A DNA stretch of 64,000 nucleotides from Thuidium tamariscinum (GCA_947034885.2 OX344751.2:18352001-18416000); one strand, 5' to 3'; positions 1 to 12,432 are shown, counted from the first letter of the stretch. A program made the numbers and translations. The notes: generated by a model from the sequence alone, not told the origin.

Positions 1-211
1 AGGTTTTTACGCTGGATTGTACTCTCTGTTGGTTTCTGGAAGATCTGCCCGTGTGGGTATGCGAATTCTCGTTTTTCTTACCCTTCGAATCGATTACAAT
101 CAATTGACGTAATTTTATTCTATCGTCTTGTGAGTTGCACCAGAACATTTCTGAAACATGTCATGCAGTTTGCAGTTTGTGAAGAAAGGCTGACTTGTCT
201 CGTGGATACAG

Positions 212-485
212 ATTAGGACCTCTTGGACTGTTGGAGGTTGGCTTCCAAGGGAGCTGGGAGAACTTACGCAATGGACAAGCTGGACTCGTCTCGTTTGACA
301 CATTTTTGATTCGGCCCAAGGAGATACTAGGCGCTCAGTTCGGTGATGATTTGCCTCCCGTAAGTGTAGCTTTGCCGCAGGCCTTACAATCAACTGCGGA
401 GTGGGACGTCCTTTACCTGGATGAAACTTTGCGAATCAATCGTGGTCAGCAAGACGACCTCTATATTTTCACCAGAAATTCATAG
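212..485 (+). CDS. PAP/fibrillin-like protein, C-terminal exon (partial gene)
   Basis: The last coding exon follows an acceptor ending in ACAG at 208-211 and enters in phase 2; it ends at TAG 483-485. Its C-terminus reads W-D-V-L-Y-L-D-E-T-L-R-I-N-R-G followed by a hydrophobic L-Y-I-F-T, which closely resembles the terminal strand of the plastid-lipid-associated protein (PAP/fibrillin) domain, where W-x-x-x-Y-L-D-x-x-L-R-I-x-R-G is the hallmark. Family members are lipocalin-fold plastid proteins of plastoglobules, thylakoids or stroma that bind lipids or quinones; that role is family knowledge. The rest of the gene lies upstream of the window. Bases 1-55 before a GTGTGGG or GGTATG donor-like site might be the preceding exon, but its frame is not certain. 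The transit peptide is not in view. Confidence 0.55.
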
Positions 486-1329
486 ATCTGCAGACCCTTA
501 GTCACTCGATAGCTTGTCATTCGATCATGCTTGACTGTAGGATGAGATGTAGTGTTGAGTGTTGACCCATGTTGTCGTCATTCCATTTGATTGAACCATT
601 TCCCTGGACTAGGTTAGGATGCCTCCCTGGCATTGTACTCGGCAATGTCAATCTTCATTTTGTGAAGATGGTTACACTTGCCAATTCAGTTAGCAACGTA
701 GATACATTCTCTGTAGTTCATGGAATCCCACTCATCAGCAACCGCGGTGTATAGTAGTGTTGAATTGATTGACTCTGGAATATCATCCATCCGAATGATG
801 GAAATTTTTCAATTTTATTGCCATGCTTTGGTTACAAACTACACTAATAATGAGGTTTAGTGTTATGGTACCCTTAGTATTACTTACCTTATCATTTGAA
901 TCTCTCTAATTTTCACTTAGTTGATAATTAGAGTTTATGTTGGCAATTAGTGTTCATATGTTCACGGTTTGTGATAAAATTTTGTTGACAATTAGAGTAG
1001 CTGTTGGTAACATTCATAACAGTGTATAACCAGGCAAAGGTCCTCTCCAGCCATGCTGAGAAGGTATAATGCTTGGCTTTGCTAGATGCCTGGTAGGCAT
1101 AATCAGTTAATTGAAGGATTCAGGTTGGCTGATCGAGGAGTCATACAAGACAATTTTGTTCACTGTTGGGGTCTCCTTTGCAGAAGGGACCCCTGCTTGT
1201 AAACAATGTTATGTTAGTTGTTGCCATTTTAGTGTTTCCAACTCTACCTTTTATTATTTGTGTACTGTTTCGTAGGAGAAGTCATCGGGCGAAGCACGCC
1301 AAGTATACTAAGCAAATGCACGTACTGAA
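486..1329. other. 3' flank of the fibrillin-like gene and spacer
   Basis: No gene was recognised. The first few hundred bases after the stop are probably 3' UTR. From about 1240 the sequence resembles 16400-16540 (a CAC/AAGTGTACTAA-type stretch), so the promoter side of the duplicated array begins here. Confidence 0.4.
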
Positions 1330-4300
1330 TGCGAAATAGTATTCTTTTGCTTCTCATTTCAGTTCTATATGTATGATTCTTCCACCCGTTCTCCGCTGGT
1401 CCCTACCCCCCTTCGAGTACCCCCTGCCTCCGACTAAATAACCCCCTGTCCCCGGACTAAGTATTTACAGACTTGTAAGGAGGCAGTGGAGCATACTCAT
1501 TAAGCCTAGTGGTCCAGAGAGCGAGTGGGTGAGATCGTCTGAGTTCGTTTTAATTCTCCAGCTTGTGCTCTTTGTGTTTAATTGTCTGGCAGAGTGCTGC
1601 AGTTTGGGACTTGGGTGAGGTGAAGCTGCACTAGTTTGTTTTTGAAATATTTTTGTATCAATCGCTATGCACTCCAGTTCGATGGCTCCAGCAAGCGAGC
1701 AGCGTTGGACACGCTTCCAGGGAACGAAGTTCTGGTTTGTACCCACAGGTATGTTTCGAAACGCAGTGATGGAATCAATTGTTCAAACTAATAAGATTGC
1801 ATAAATTTCAAGCAAGTCTGTAGACCTGCCGAAATTTCGACGAGGCCTCTGCTCTCGAATTTCCCTTGGGCTCTGTCACTAAAAGAATTAGATTATGACG
1901 AATCTAGACGTGTATCAGCTGGATGCACAAACTACTGCTTGATCGAGGTGTTGAAAGTCTGTAAAGTTTACAGGTCTTTCAGTAAACACACGTTTTTAGA
2001 CGGCCTAGTTGAGTGCGGCGACCTACCTGTTTCGGAGGTTACTAGCCAAAGTATTTGGTATTTTAAATTGTGTAGTGTAGTGCGTTACACCGAAAATAAT
2101 CACTTTTGTAACTGGTTTTCCTTTTCTCTTCCTTCGATAAATGTCTTTATCTCTCATCAATCCTTGTCATTCACCTTTGCGGCACATTTTAGCAGCTTTA
2201 TTTCACTTTGTAAGTTTTTAAGAAAAAATCATTTTATAATTTTTTGGTGAAAGAAATGGAGCATCATTGCAAAGAGAACCGGAAACAACTGCCAGGCTCC
2301 CAGTTACTTTTTAGTCTCTTATTTTGATAAATCCAGTTCTTTTTCTATGCACGTTTTTGGCCAATTGGCTACAACCAAAAGATGTTGGCTATTTTTTGTA
2401 AAAAAAATTTCATTTCTTTCAGTAATAACGAAATTATTGCTGTATTTTAGTTGAATTTTACGTAGGTACCATGACACCTAGTTTTGACACGGATATCATC
2501 AAGACAGTATTACCCAAGTATCACATGAATTTTGAAGAAACAACTGCTTACTTCAAAATGATAAACACTACACTCGATAATTATGTCTCTTTTTAATCTT
2601 GTGATATATATTCCACGTTGTTTCTAAAAAAATCTTGCTTCATTTGCTTGTTTGGTTGCTTATTTGATTCTTCGAATTCCCCGGAGACCAGACTTGTTTT
2701 CCTCTCCGGAGATGCCACTCCAGATCGGTAGCCTACAGGAGCTGTCGACAACGACAAGAAAATGCCAAGCGCAGGAAACCTGCCACTTCAAGAAGACGAA
2801 GTCTACTGCGGAGACACACATTATCCACTGCATTCGATTTGGCTGACTTACTGTATGCCTGCTTGGGCAACAGCCCAGTGAATGTGGAGACCTCGAAGGA
2901 GCCGCTGTATCTTCACCTGCTCCAGTCAATGGAGTAATGGACCCAAAGAGTTTCATGATACGCATCTGTGCAAGATCAATTACTACGCATCCGACTGCAA
3001 CTCTGCGGGTTGAGGATGCGCATGCGTCAAATGATGAAGGAACTCTCGAGGGACACGATCACGATGTCTGAACCCCAGTAGAAAGATTGCAGAATCTGTC
3101 CATGACAGATCTGCAATCTTTCGATCAAGAGCAGCACTTGCTGGGGTCTTTCTCTTCTGTCAAACCTTTCTATTCTCCCGAGTCGTCTCTCTCAGTCAAC
3201 CATAAAAATCATTTTCCGGCCAGCCGATTCTTCCCGCGATTCTTCAAGAATGTCTTAGCGATATGGACTAGTACCCTCAACTTCATTGGACAGAATGAAC
3301 CTTCCAGATCTAGCCTTTCCAACAATGTCATGCTTGACGACATGACGAATCTCCACCTCTTTTCAGCGCATAGTCAATGATTCTAGCCTCTAAGGTACAC
3401 ACTTCGACTTCTTGCGCTTGCAACGAATTCCTTGTTAGCTAGCTTCTAGAAATAGAATTTCAGTTACAAAGATCGATCGGCTCTCGGTATGGGTAAAAAT
3501 CGACAGCCCCGACAGACGAGAAATCCCAAACCCTTCCCAGGAGTATACCGGAGGTCTAGAAAAGACCAACACTCCGGTGAAAGCATACCCCATGGCAAGT
3601 GGGAACCACGGATGAAGCCACCCCGAGAGCAGTCGAGCCCCAAGGAAAAGCTTATTCACGACCATCTTCCTCTTGGTGGATACGATACTCCTGAAGAGGC
3701 GAAGATTGTTCATGACATCGCGGCTTTTTATTATGGAAAAGCTGAAGGAGAATTGGCCCTTCCAGACGGTCAAGTGTACTCCATTCCTGCCATGACTGAG
3801 GAGGAGAAGCAGGGTCTCCACGGCATGGAGAAAAGGCAGTGGGTCTGTCGCAAAGCAAGGGAGGTCTCTCTGGATTTTCTATAGGCAGTGAAAGCTGCAG
3901 CAAGCACGCCAAACGGTGCATTGTTGTCCTCCGAAGCTGCGACGATAGTTGCTGCTTCTTCCCCAGAGATTCCTGGAAACCCACAGCTTGCATCTTCTTC
4001 TCCCGAAGATTGCACACTCAATCCAATCTTCGACATTGGTTGCACTTTTGATATAAGGCAAGGAATCTCATCCCATGAGGCCATGACTAATAGTTGTCAT
4101 TGAGTGACTACAATGACTTGGATCTTGTTGCCCTTCTCAGTACTTCCATGACTCCACTGATGCCCTATTCTTGGCTTGGTAAGGTAACTACACCTAAATA
4201 TGACCTGTTTCTCAACCGAACCCTAAAAGATTCTTGTGGATTCTTGACATTTTCCGTGGTTTTGAAAATGGCAACAAGTTCCACAATTGTATTCTGCTCT

Positions 4301-4640
4301 ATAATGGACTCTGATTGCAGTCTATTCTTGACCTAATACTACCAATAGAATTAACATGGGTTGAATTCACAGGAGTGGGTTCCCTACTTCATTGGATTTA
4401 CTTTCGTTGCCAAGTTTGTCGTGGGATGAGGGAGACGCTCTTGGGTCAACCTCCGAGGAGACGACTTTAATGGAAGTGGACCACCTAAAGCAACGCCTCT
4501 GGGAATCCCAATGTCAGAATTTGGAGCTGCAACGGCGACTGGGTGAGGCTCAAATGCAGATTTTGGAGTTGCAACGTTAAATACAGTGTCTCAAAGCGAA
4601 CTGCAGCAACATTACTTGAGCCATACTAGATACCCTGAAA
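1330..4640 (+). pseudogene. AP2/ERF-like gene copy A, degenerate
   Basis: The order matches copy B: a CT-rich promoter (1375-1450), exon 1 (ATG 1667, donor G|GTATGT at 1748/1749), an exon-2-like block (about 2650-2940), the AP2-like exon (ATG 3489) and a zipper exon (4373-4580). The AP2-like exon reads M-G-K-N-R-Q-P and then a diverged AP2 core (G-K-W-E-P-R-M-K, then L-G-G-Y-D-T-P-E-E-A), almost identical to copy B. It is interrupted by TAG at 3882-3884, where copy B has an AAG codon. The exon-2 block differs from copy B by a 2-base gap near 2716, an 8-base insertion creating TAA near 2935, and in-frame 3- and 9-base indels. The coding frame resumes in the zipper exon through the same GC-AG junction (donor after 4057). 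It is most likely a pseudogene; a truncated 131-residue AP2-only peptide could still be made from 3489-3884. Confidence 0.65.
1667..1748 (+). other. Exon 1 of copy A (27-residue N-terminal reading frame)
   Basis: ATG 1667 opens a frame that reads into a consensus donor (CACAG|GTATGT) in phase 1. The same exon occurs at 16877-16949 in copy C. In copy B the two ATG codons are lost (ATG to CTC-like and ATA) although the surrounding sequence is kept. That favours this exon being largely 5' UTR, with any encoded peptide dispensable. Confidence 0.45.
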
Positions 4641-6592
4641 ATCTGTAAATTTTAGGTGTTTAACAACATCTTATGGAGGGCATCCAAAGTTGATTTTTAC
4701 TTCAAGAACGTGCTTTTGGTTTAGTTGAGATGGATTAAGGATATAGTCACTTGAGATCCTTTGAAATTCCATGACTCATCAATGTCTTGTACAGGAGAAT
4801 GATCCATTCAGTTTGGTAATTTGTGACCTTCAAGCTGGAAGTGGTGACATATTGCACATGGTATATAAAGAAACAACCGCCAATCCAGCATGTTGCTATT
4901 TGAATTCGGTTGAGTATAATAAATGAAACAAAAGTTCAAAACACAAATGCAAGAGAAAAATATACATCTAACATTGAAGAATGGAAGTATATACAAAGAG
5001 AGCTAGAGAGACGATCAATAATACTCTCTCCCTATTAGCTAAGAAATACTTTGTTGACTAATCCACCATGCCTTATGGGGAGTGTTCACACTACAGTTTG
5101 TCAACCAGTTCTCAACAAATTCGAAACCAAATTGAAGCATTTTTTTTGTCTTTTGGTTGCAATTTGAATGCAATTGTAGCATGTTCTTGGCTACCTTTTG
5201 TCAATTGTAGAAGAGGTTTGATTGTGCCATGATGTTAAGTTGGCCCAATGATTTTTTTTTTAATATTAAACTCGGAGTTTATTCTAAAAAATGACATAGA
5301 AAAAACAAGGGAATGAGCCCTCGAGACTTACAAATCTAGAACCATGCTGAGCAAGACGCTAACTTCGTCCCACGAAATGGGACTAGTGGGTTGGATTTAC
5401 CACAGGGATAAATGCTAAATTTTTTCGTTTTTTTGCAAACCTTTATTTTTTCAAATTCTGAATTCATATTTGGAATCAGGGACTCCAAATTAGTTAGGAG
5501 AAGGTAAGAACATACCCTAAAACATGGCACAAAACTAGGGGCTTTTTTACTTTTATCCTTGAATAACTTAAGTTTTACCCCACTGGACCCACTTCATGAG
5601 ATGAAGTTAGCATCTTGCCCAAACTAAACCCTAGTTTATTCAAAAATCCCACATGTGGACTTTTCCAAACTACATGTAACAGATGACTCTATCAAGACTA
5701 GTGACGAAGAATCATTAGATGTTTTTCCAGCCCTATAGGAGATTATTTTGGGGTTGTTTCCTAAAATTGTTTCCTATATAGGAACCAACAACTTCTGGTC
5801 TAAATTTTTGCAAAAAAATTAAAATTAAAATTAAAATTAAATTTTTTTTAGAAAGAATATAAAAATCGAAAAGTAATTTGAAAAACATTACTTTTTTCAA
5901 AAAAATATTTTAAAAATATTTAACAATTAATTTTTTTAATTAATTAATTAGTATTATCTAATGTGGCACTCTTTTGACGACATCAAACTACAATTCTTAT
6001 AGCTTGAAAAGCCGTAGTCTTCTAAATGCCCAAAAAACATCTACTAGGGGACCTAAACTAAGTATTATCAAACTTCCTTGCTTAGATATCTATCACAAAG
6101 AAGGAAAGTTTGGTGCCAAGTAGTCTTCCCATAGTTAAAGGTAGCTTCCCAAATCATGTATTCAAGTTTCACTTGAAGCCACTTTGTCTTGGTTAAAATC
6201 CACACGTTGTAACTCAACCAACAAATCTAGATGACAAAATTTGTCATTAGTGACTAGACTATTGCCCTTGGCTTGAACTTTCTTAGGAGGTGAGACCACC
6301 TAGCAAACATTATTGCTTGGTGAGGTTATCCCAATACCCATTTATTGTGGGTATTGTAAGTGAGAGGTATAGAATCAAGAGAGCAAACTCCCATGCCAAT
6401 TTGCTCTACTCATTCTCCACACACCTATGAAAGATTGTCTCTTCCAAGCCCTTCTCATAGTACACACATGACACATCTATCTTTGGAAATTAACAATTGA
6501 GACCTCCAACTATTTATTGCAATTGCTTTGTAGATTACAAACCATAAGTATCTAGTCTCTCTTTTAGGGCAATGTTGCTCAATCAAATTTTA
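4641..6592. other. Duplicated 3' flank, then AT-rich spacer
   Basis: 4700-4920 is homologous to 14070-14270, downstream of copy B, so the duplication unit extends past the gene. The rest is AT-rich with homopolymer runs. A fragment at 5360-5480 recurs at 42950-43030 (a run of CAAAAA and then CCAACC on opposite strands). No gene was seen. Confidence 0.45.
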
Positions 6593-7325
6593 GGATCATT
6601 GCAAGAAACATTGAGCATTTTGTGTATACTTTGGCAATAGTACTCATGATTTTTTAGGAGTACTTTAATAATAGAAAAAAAAAATTGAAATATAAAAAAT
6701 ATATTTTATGTGTATTTCTCTAAGAAAAAAATATTTTTAGAAAGAAAAGTGTAGAAAATTTCTCTAAGTAGGTGAACTAGAAAAGTGCAAAATCTCATGA
6801 AAATAGGCATATTGACATTTTTATTTGTAAAAAATAGGAAAAGAAACTTTTTGAAAAAACTAAAAATTGCCCATTTGGGAAAAGTTGATGATGAGAAGAT
6901 TTCTATGAAAGAATGATTTATAAACCATATTCAATTTTCAAAAATTGTACACAATCGGAGTGCTACTTCTACTCATGTGGAGGACATAAAATAATAAAGT
7001 TTCAAATTTCCTTTGGTTGGTACATGATTCCCTAGTATGCAAATAGACCATAAAATTTTGAGCTCTAAATCATTAAATTTGGGAACTCCTAACGTAGTAA
7101 AACCCCGAAACTACTAATTGTGACAAATTAGCTAAATTAAAATTGAAATATACAATTTTTTTTAAAATTCAAATAATAAGGAATCTAATCAACATCAAGT
7201 TATACATCTATAATAAAAATTTCAAATTTATAGGGGTTTATGCTTCAAAAGTTATAGCAAGAAACAACAATGTCACTTGAACAATCATGAAAGTAAAATA
7301 GGACCAATGTTTATTGCAATGATCC
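6593..7325. mobile_element. 733-bp inverted-terminal element, GGGTCATTGC family (diverged copy)
   Basis: It starts GGATCATTGCAAGAAA and ends TTGCAATGATCC, an inverted terminal match. Its whole length aligns by eye with 24949-25681 (shared blocks: the GTCTAGAAAAGTGCAAA-like stretch, GACATTTTTATTTGTAAAAA, and a GTGACAAATTAGCT motif). Both copies are exactly 733 bp. There is no coding capacity, so it is a non-autonomous DNA transposon. Flanks offer at most TA as target duplication. Confidence 0.7.
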
Positions 7326-7912
7326 TAATATTCCTTTTGAGTCTTTGAGGTCTTATCGACCTTTAATCCATAGAACTTTTTTGAAATTTTGAACATTTTG
7401 TTTACATCTTTGTATGAATTTAATGTTATTTATCTTAGTTTCATCAGTTTCATTGAAAATTTCATCAATTTATTTCCTCAATAAATTCTATTTGGTCATA
7501 GAGGAAGGTTTTCAAACACAAATATATTCATTTAATATTTTCCCATTCATCAATTCAAATAGTGGATTATCATTGCAAATTTTTCCAAAATATAACTAAT
7601 TTTCCACAAAAATCCACAACATCTAAATTGTCTTGGATTAGATGTTCCTTCTTCCTTATCTTCTAAGAAAAAATTGCTAAAAACAATATATATTTCAAAA
7701 AAACACAAAACTTCAATATGTCAATTAACAAGTAAACGACTGCTTTACGGATGGACTAAAGTTTCTCTAATTCAAAGCTTCAATAGTTTGATTTATCTAT
7801 GTGAGAGACAAGACTTGAACATGTTTTATTTTTTATTTTTTTAAATCAATAGGGGTGCAAGGAATAGTCTAGAGTGCTACGGGGACATAGTCACAAATTA
7901 TGAGTCCTAAGA

Positions 7913-8715
7913 CGGGGATGCTATTTTGTGAGCCTATGAGCGTGAGCCTATGAGCTTGTGAGCCTAGAATTTTCAGTGAAATTTTTAGTGATTTTTAGGG
8001 CGTGGACCTATTACCGTGCTTTAAAAATTTTAGATTTTTATATCTAGTATCCCCCTCATGGGATTTGAAATTTGTGACTTTCAAAAATCTTTTTTTTCAA
8101 TTTTTTTCAATTTTTTTTTATTTTTCAAATTTTTTTTGCAACTCCATCACCCTCCAAAATCCCTCTTGATATTGAAAGGGGTTTGGAGGTAGAGGGCTTT
8201 GGAGCTCTCAAAACTTTTTTTTTCATTTTTTTTCAAATTTTTTTCATTTTTTTCCGACTATACAACTAGTTCATTTTTTTGGCGACTTTTCACCCTTGAA
8301 AACCTTCTCTTGGAACCAAGAGACCAATTTCAGGGTGAAAAAGTCGGAAATTTATTTTTTTTAAAACAAAAACAAAAACGTTTTTTTTTTCTATGACTCC
8401 ATCACCCTAGAAAACCCCTTGTTGGATTCTGGATTTTGAACCTCAAAAAAAATTCAAAAATTCAAATTTTTTTTGGAAGGTATTGAGAGGCCTTTTGGAA
8501 ATAGTAGGGTTTGAAATTTTAAAATACATTAACCACATTTCCACGGTCATGAAGCTGAAATTTTGCTATAAATATATATTTTTTAAATGACTTCACTTTT
8601 TTTTTCTCTTGGCTTAAGAAATTCACAGTTTTTTTTTGTTAATTCTCTGGGCTCACAAAACCTATGCTCACAGCTCGCAAGCTCATGCTTTTAGGCTCAC
8701 AAACTAGCGTCGTTG
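7913..8715. mobile_element. 803-bp TIR element with a 9-bp target duplication (MULE- or hAT-like)
   Basis: GTCCTAAGA occurs immediately outside both ends (7904-7912 and 8716-8724). The ends form an imperfect inverted repeat of about 22 bp: CGGGGATGCTATTTTGTGAG at the left, and the complement of the right end reads CAACGACGCTAGTTTGTGAG. Several subterminal copies of GTGAGCCTATGAGC occur at the left, with their complements at the right (CTCACAAAACCTATGCTCAC). The interior is T-rich with no ORF, so it is non-autonomous. A 9-bp duplication suggests Mutator-like; counting only 8 bp would suggest hAT. Confidence 0.75.
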
Positions 8716-8724
8716 GTCCTAAGA

Positions 8725-10350
8725 TAACTAATCTCTTAAAATCACACAAATAAATAATTTACCATAATTATCATTATTAACTCAATTTTTTTGTAGGCTC
8801 TTGTTGGTAGTCAACAATGAAGGATTCTATATTCATTTAGAATGCATATTTTGGATACTATATGAATAGACTATAAATTTTTAAAGCACTCAAAATAGGT
8901 GTTTTCAAAAGTGACTACAGACTCTCTGAGTAGTGGGAGTATATTTTAAGAAAGAATCTAAAGCATGTGGTTTCAAAGACTGGTTGAAATTATTTAGGTA
9001 TAGTTACTCAGTTTACATCAACGGAATCTCATACTTATTTCAATAGACTAGTCAATTGCAATAGTGAAAACATTGTGAGAGGTGGTTTACCTTGAAATAC
9101 TTTGACATTCATATTCATTCAAGAGAATGAATGGATGGCTTCAAGGTACTATGTAAATAATGCTCAATTTCATAAAATTCTAGTAAATGATAATTTTGTA
9201 GAAAGCCATAAGCAAAAATATGAAAATACCAACGAAGGATTGTAGTGTACAGGGGATAAATAAACAATGTTAAGTAGCATAAAAGGTTGTTCAAAGTACT
9301 ATTGTAAACTAAACAAGAATGGTATTGTCATGAGGCTCTGTCTTAGGTGAACAATAATATTAATTTTATTGCTAGAAAATACTAAAATACTAAATAGTAG
9401 GAAAATTAAACAAAGTTATTAAAATGGAATAAATAGTGAACTCAACAAAGTTTACCTATGCAACTCTCCTTGATCTATCACAAACTCACCTAGGTCCTAG
9501 GCAGCCTCCCGCCTCCACAAAACAGGTCTGCTCAAGCACCTATGTTTGTTTATGTCATTGTGTTGCAGTGTGAATAGGGTTATAGATAAGATTTGGAAAT
9601 AGAGATTCAAAACTCACCATAGTCGATGCCATGGACTCTGTTCAAAAGGACAAAGCCAACAAATGCACATATGGTAGGAGGTTCATAAAGCACCCATCTA
9701 AGGACATATACACCCTTGTAGAAGATAGTATGCAAGTTAATGGGGTTTGCTTGATTTCAATGGACAGAGAAGTGAAGAGCAATTCTAATGCAAGTAGAAT
9801 CAAAATTTTCTGAGCCATAATGAATAAACTACAATTTAATGAAGTAAAAATGCATAGGTATCTATTATTGCTCATAGGTTGTAGAAATTCTCAGTTGCAA
9901 CATGGCTTTTAATAAAGCAAGTAAGTCCAATAAGTAACCAAGTTAGAAGTGCACAGTGCACATAAAAGTCTGAATGGTGTCCATATAAAATCAAAATTGG
10001 AGTGGTCTTCCATTTCATTTGTTTAAAAAAACAATCTAGAGTAGTCTCTATGTCAGATGAAAATTGTGCATGTGGAAGCACATCCTGTCAGCATGGAGTC
10101 GCCACTATTACAGAAATTATTATTTTGAGAAGGTTATTTTCACCAACAATAGAAGTAAGAACCAGTCATTGGATCACTAGTAGTCACCTTGTTAAGAGCC
10201 AAAAACCAAGCATAGGGAACCTACATCCTCTGACCACACAGACATTGCTTCATTTAAGAACTTCTACACATTGTTTTTTTGGCCTTCCCTAGGGACGATT
10301 GCAAATGACCAGCCGGTTTTTGAGCCTTCTACCATAGCGGCTGAGAAACA
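8725..10350. other. AT-rich spacer
   Basis: No gene or clear repeat structure was recognised. Short open frames at 9631-9875 and 10002-10292 lie on both strands and lack family resemblance or splice context. Confidence 0.35.
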
Positions 10351-10354
10351 ATGT

Positions 10355-10640
10355 TCTTTTGCAATTGCTTTCCACTTCAGTTCTACGTACAGTATATTCC
10401 TTCCACCCGTTCACCCCCTGTCCCTGCCCCCCACCCCCCTGTCGACCCATTCCAGTCTCCCCTGCTTCTGATTGAATACCCCCTGTCCCCGACTAACAAG
10501 TAAATTTACAGACTTGCAAGGAGGCAGTGGAGCGAGTGGGTGAGATCGGAAGAGACTTTCGTTTGAATTCTCCAGCTTGAGCTCTTTGTGTTTAGTTGTC
10601 TGACAGAGTGCTGCAGTTGGGCGAGGTGAAGCACTAGACT
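10355..10640 (+). promoter_or_regulatory. CT-rich promoter and 5' leader of AP2-like copy B
   Basis: A block of C-runs (CCACCCGTTCACCCCCTGTC and similar) is followed by GACTAACAAGTAAATTTACAGACTTG and a leader (CTCTTTGTGTTTAGTTGTCTG). The same block precedes copy A (1375-1610) and copy C (16570-16800), making it the best conserved non-coding part of the array. It is likely a pyrimidine-rich core promoter. The transcription start is inferred to lie near ACAGACTTG. Confidence 0.5.
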
Positions 10641-10815
10641 AGTTTGCATTTGAAAGACCATTGATCGAATCACTTGCTCGATCAGCACTCCAGTTCGATA
10701 GCTCCGACAGGCGATCAGCGTTGGATGGGGACGAAGCCGTCATCGAAGGGGAGCGCCCCGGGAGCGCCCTTCCCGAGGGCTCAGTTCTTCTGTAACGCCG
10801 GGTTTGTATCCCCAG
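10640..10815 (+). other. Exon 1 of AP2-like copy B, probably 5' UTR
   Basis: This is homologous to the first exons of copies A and C and ends at the donor CCCAG|GTGTGT (last exon base about 10815). The two ATG codons of copy A are changed here. The only ATG in the exon is internal (TGG-ATG-GGG), giving a short Gly/Pro/Ser-rich frame. Confidence 0.4.
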
Positions 10816-10984
10816 GTGTGTTTCAATGCTGCAAGCAAGTCTGTTTGTTGGAATTTCGTTTTTGAATGCTCTCGAAATTCTTTTTTACTGAAAGGAATTG
10901 ATGACTCTGTCACTAAAAGGATTAGAGTGCTTTGAAAATCTGGACGTGCATCAACTTGATGTACAGACCACTGCTTGATCGAGG

Positions 10985-11270
10985 CATTAGAGAAAATATG
11001 GACTCTCCGGAGGGCCGCTAAGCGCTGCCGGAGAGACCCATCGCAAAGATTTATTTTCATTTTGACAGTTTTTTTCCCCTATTGATGTTCGTGTCAGTTT
11101 TGGTGTTGTCAGAGCATTTAATCATAAAGGAAATACAAAAAAAATTCAAGTTGCAGCTTCCAGCTTCCAGGTGGACTACGAAAGAGGAACCTGTCATTTC
11201 TCCCTGACAGATCTAGAATTAAAAAAGAAAGATGCTTAAGATATTCACAGAGTCCATATTTTCTCTAATG
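10985..11270. mobile_element. MITE, CATTAGAGAAAATAT family, copy 1 (286 bp)
   Basis: Ends are near-perfect inverted repeats beginning CATTAGAGAAAATATGGACT. The interior (GACAGTTTTTTTCCCCTATTG, then TAGAATTAAAAAAGAAAGAT) is the reverse complement of the interior of copy 2 at 11454-11855, so the two sit in opposite orientation 183 bp apart. It lies within what would be the first intron of copy B. No ORF of transposase size. Confidence 0.8.
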
Positions 11271-11453
11271 TCTTGGAAATTTGTATAATCTGAAGGTCTT
11301 AACTCATGCTTTTAGACGGCCTAGTTGAGTGTGGTTACTAGCCTTGATCTTATTCAATCCTTATCATTAGCCTTGGTTGCACATTTCAGCAGCTGGGTTT
11401 ACATTGTAAGTTTTTCGATCGGTTTTTGCTCTTTTGGGTGAAACAAGTGGAAT

Positions 11454-11855
11454 CATTAGAGAAAATATGAACTCTGTGGAGGGCCGTCAGACTTTGACAA
11501 ACCAATCTATTACTGCACCTATACTGCACCTCTACTAAGCTACTGAAAGGACGAAATTACTGACAGAAATGCCTTTCAGCTTGTGTGAATATCTTAAGCA
11601 TCTTTCTTTTTTAATTCTAGATCTGTCAGGGAGAGATGACAGATTCCCTCTTTCGCAATCCACCTGGAAGCTGCAAGCTGCAAGCTACAACTTGAATTTT
11701 TTTGTATTTCCTTTACGATTAAATGCTCTAACAACACCAAAACTGACACGAACGTCAATAGGGGAAAAAAACTGTCGAAATGAAAATAAATCTTTGCAAT
11801 GGGTCTCTCCGACAGCGCTTAGCGGCCCTCCGGAGAGTCCATATTTTCTCTAATG
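11454..11855. mobile_element. MITE, CATTAGAGAAAATAT family, copy 2 (402 bp)
   Basis: It has the same terminal inverted repeats as 10985-11270. Its left subterminal block (GACTTTGACAAACCAATCTA, absent from copy 1) is shared with the 24869-25992 copy, so this looks like the longer form of the family. An outward pair of opposite-orientation copies in one intron could fold into a long stem. Confidence 0.8.
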
Positions 11856-11989
11856 TGAATCCCATTTCAAAGACAACCGGAGAAAACCGCCGAGTCCCCA
11901 AGGGGACTAAACAAAGAGAAGTGAGAAGTTACTTTTCAGTCTCTTTCTTAGTCTTATGATCAGTATATGTATTCCACGTTGTTTCTAAG

Positions 11990-12432
11990 AAAACTTGCTT
12001 GCTTGTTTGGTTGTGTATTTGATCCTTCGATTTCCCCGGAGACCAGACTTGTTTTCCTCTCCGGAGATGCCACTCTTCAGATCGGTAGCCTCGAGGACCT
12101 GCCGGCAGCGACAAGAAAATCCGAAGCGCAGGAAATCTGCCAAGACTTCAAGAAGACGAAATCTACTGCGGAGACACACATTATCCATTGCATTCGATTT
12201 GGCTGACTTACTGTATGCCTGCTTGGGCAACAGCCCAATGAATGTGGAGACCTCTCTTGTGAAGAAGCAGCCGCTGCATCTTCACCAGCTCCAGTCAATG
12301 GACCCAAAGAGTTTCATGATACGCATCTGTGCAAGATCAATTACTACGCATCCGATTGCAACTTTGCGGGTTGAAGATGCGCATGCGTCAGATGTTGATG
12401 GAACTCTCGAGGGACACGATCACGATGTCTGA
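11990..12432 (+). CDS. Unrecognised ORF or exon 2 of AP2-like copy B
   Basis: After a possible acceptor (TTTCTAAG, exon from 11990 in phase 1) an open frame of about 145 codons runs to TGA 12430-12432. It holds a basic stretch (K-R-R-K-S-A-K-T-S-R-R-R) and a segment L-A-D-L-L-Y-A-C-L-G-N-S-P. I recognise no domain. Against copy A, three indels are multiples of three, hinting at past coding constraint, but two others (2 and 8 bases) break the frame there. A good donor (AGCAGAG|GTATGTG) follows at 12492/12493 with stops in all frames before it. It is therefore either a separate upstream ORF on the same transcript or an untranslated exon of the AP2-like gene. Confidence 0.35.

Noticed and set aside
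3860..3895. TTTCTATAG at the copy A stop as a functional splice acceptor
   Set aside because: It looks like an acceptor, but copy B codes straight through this position and no paired donor upstream is supported. A nonsense substitution is simpler.
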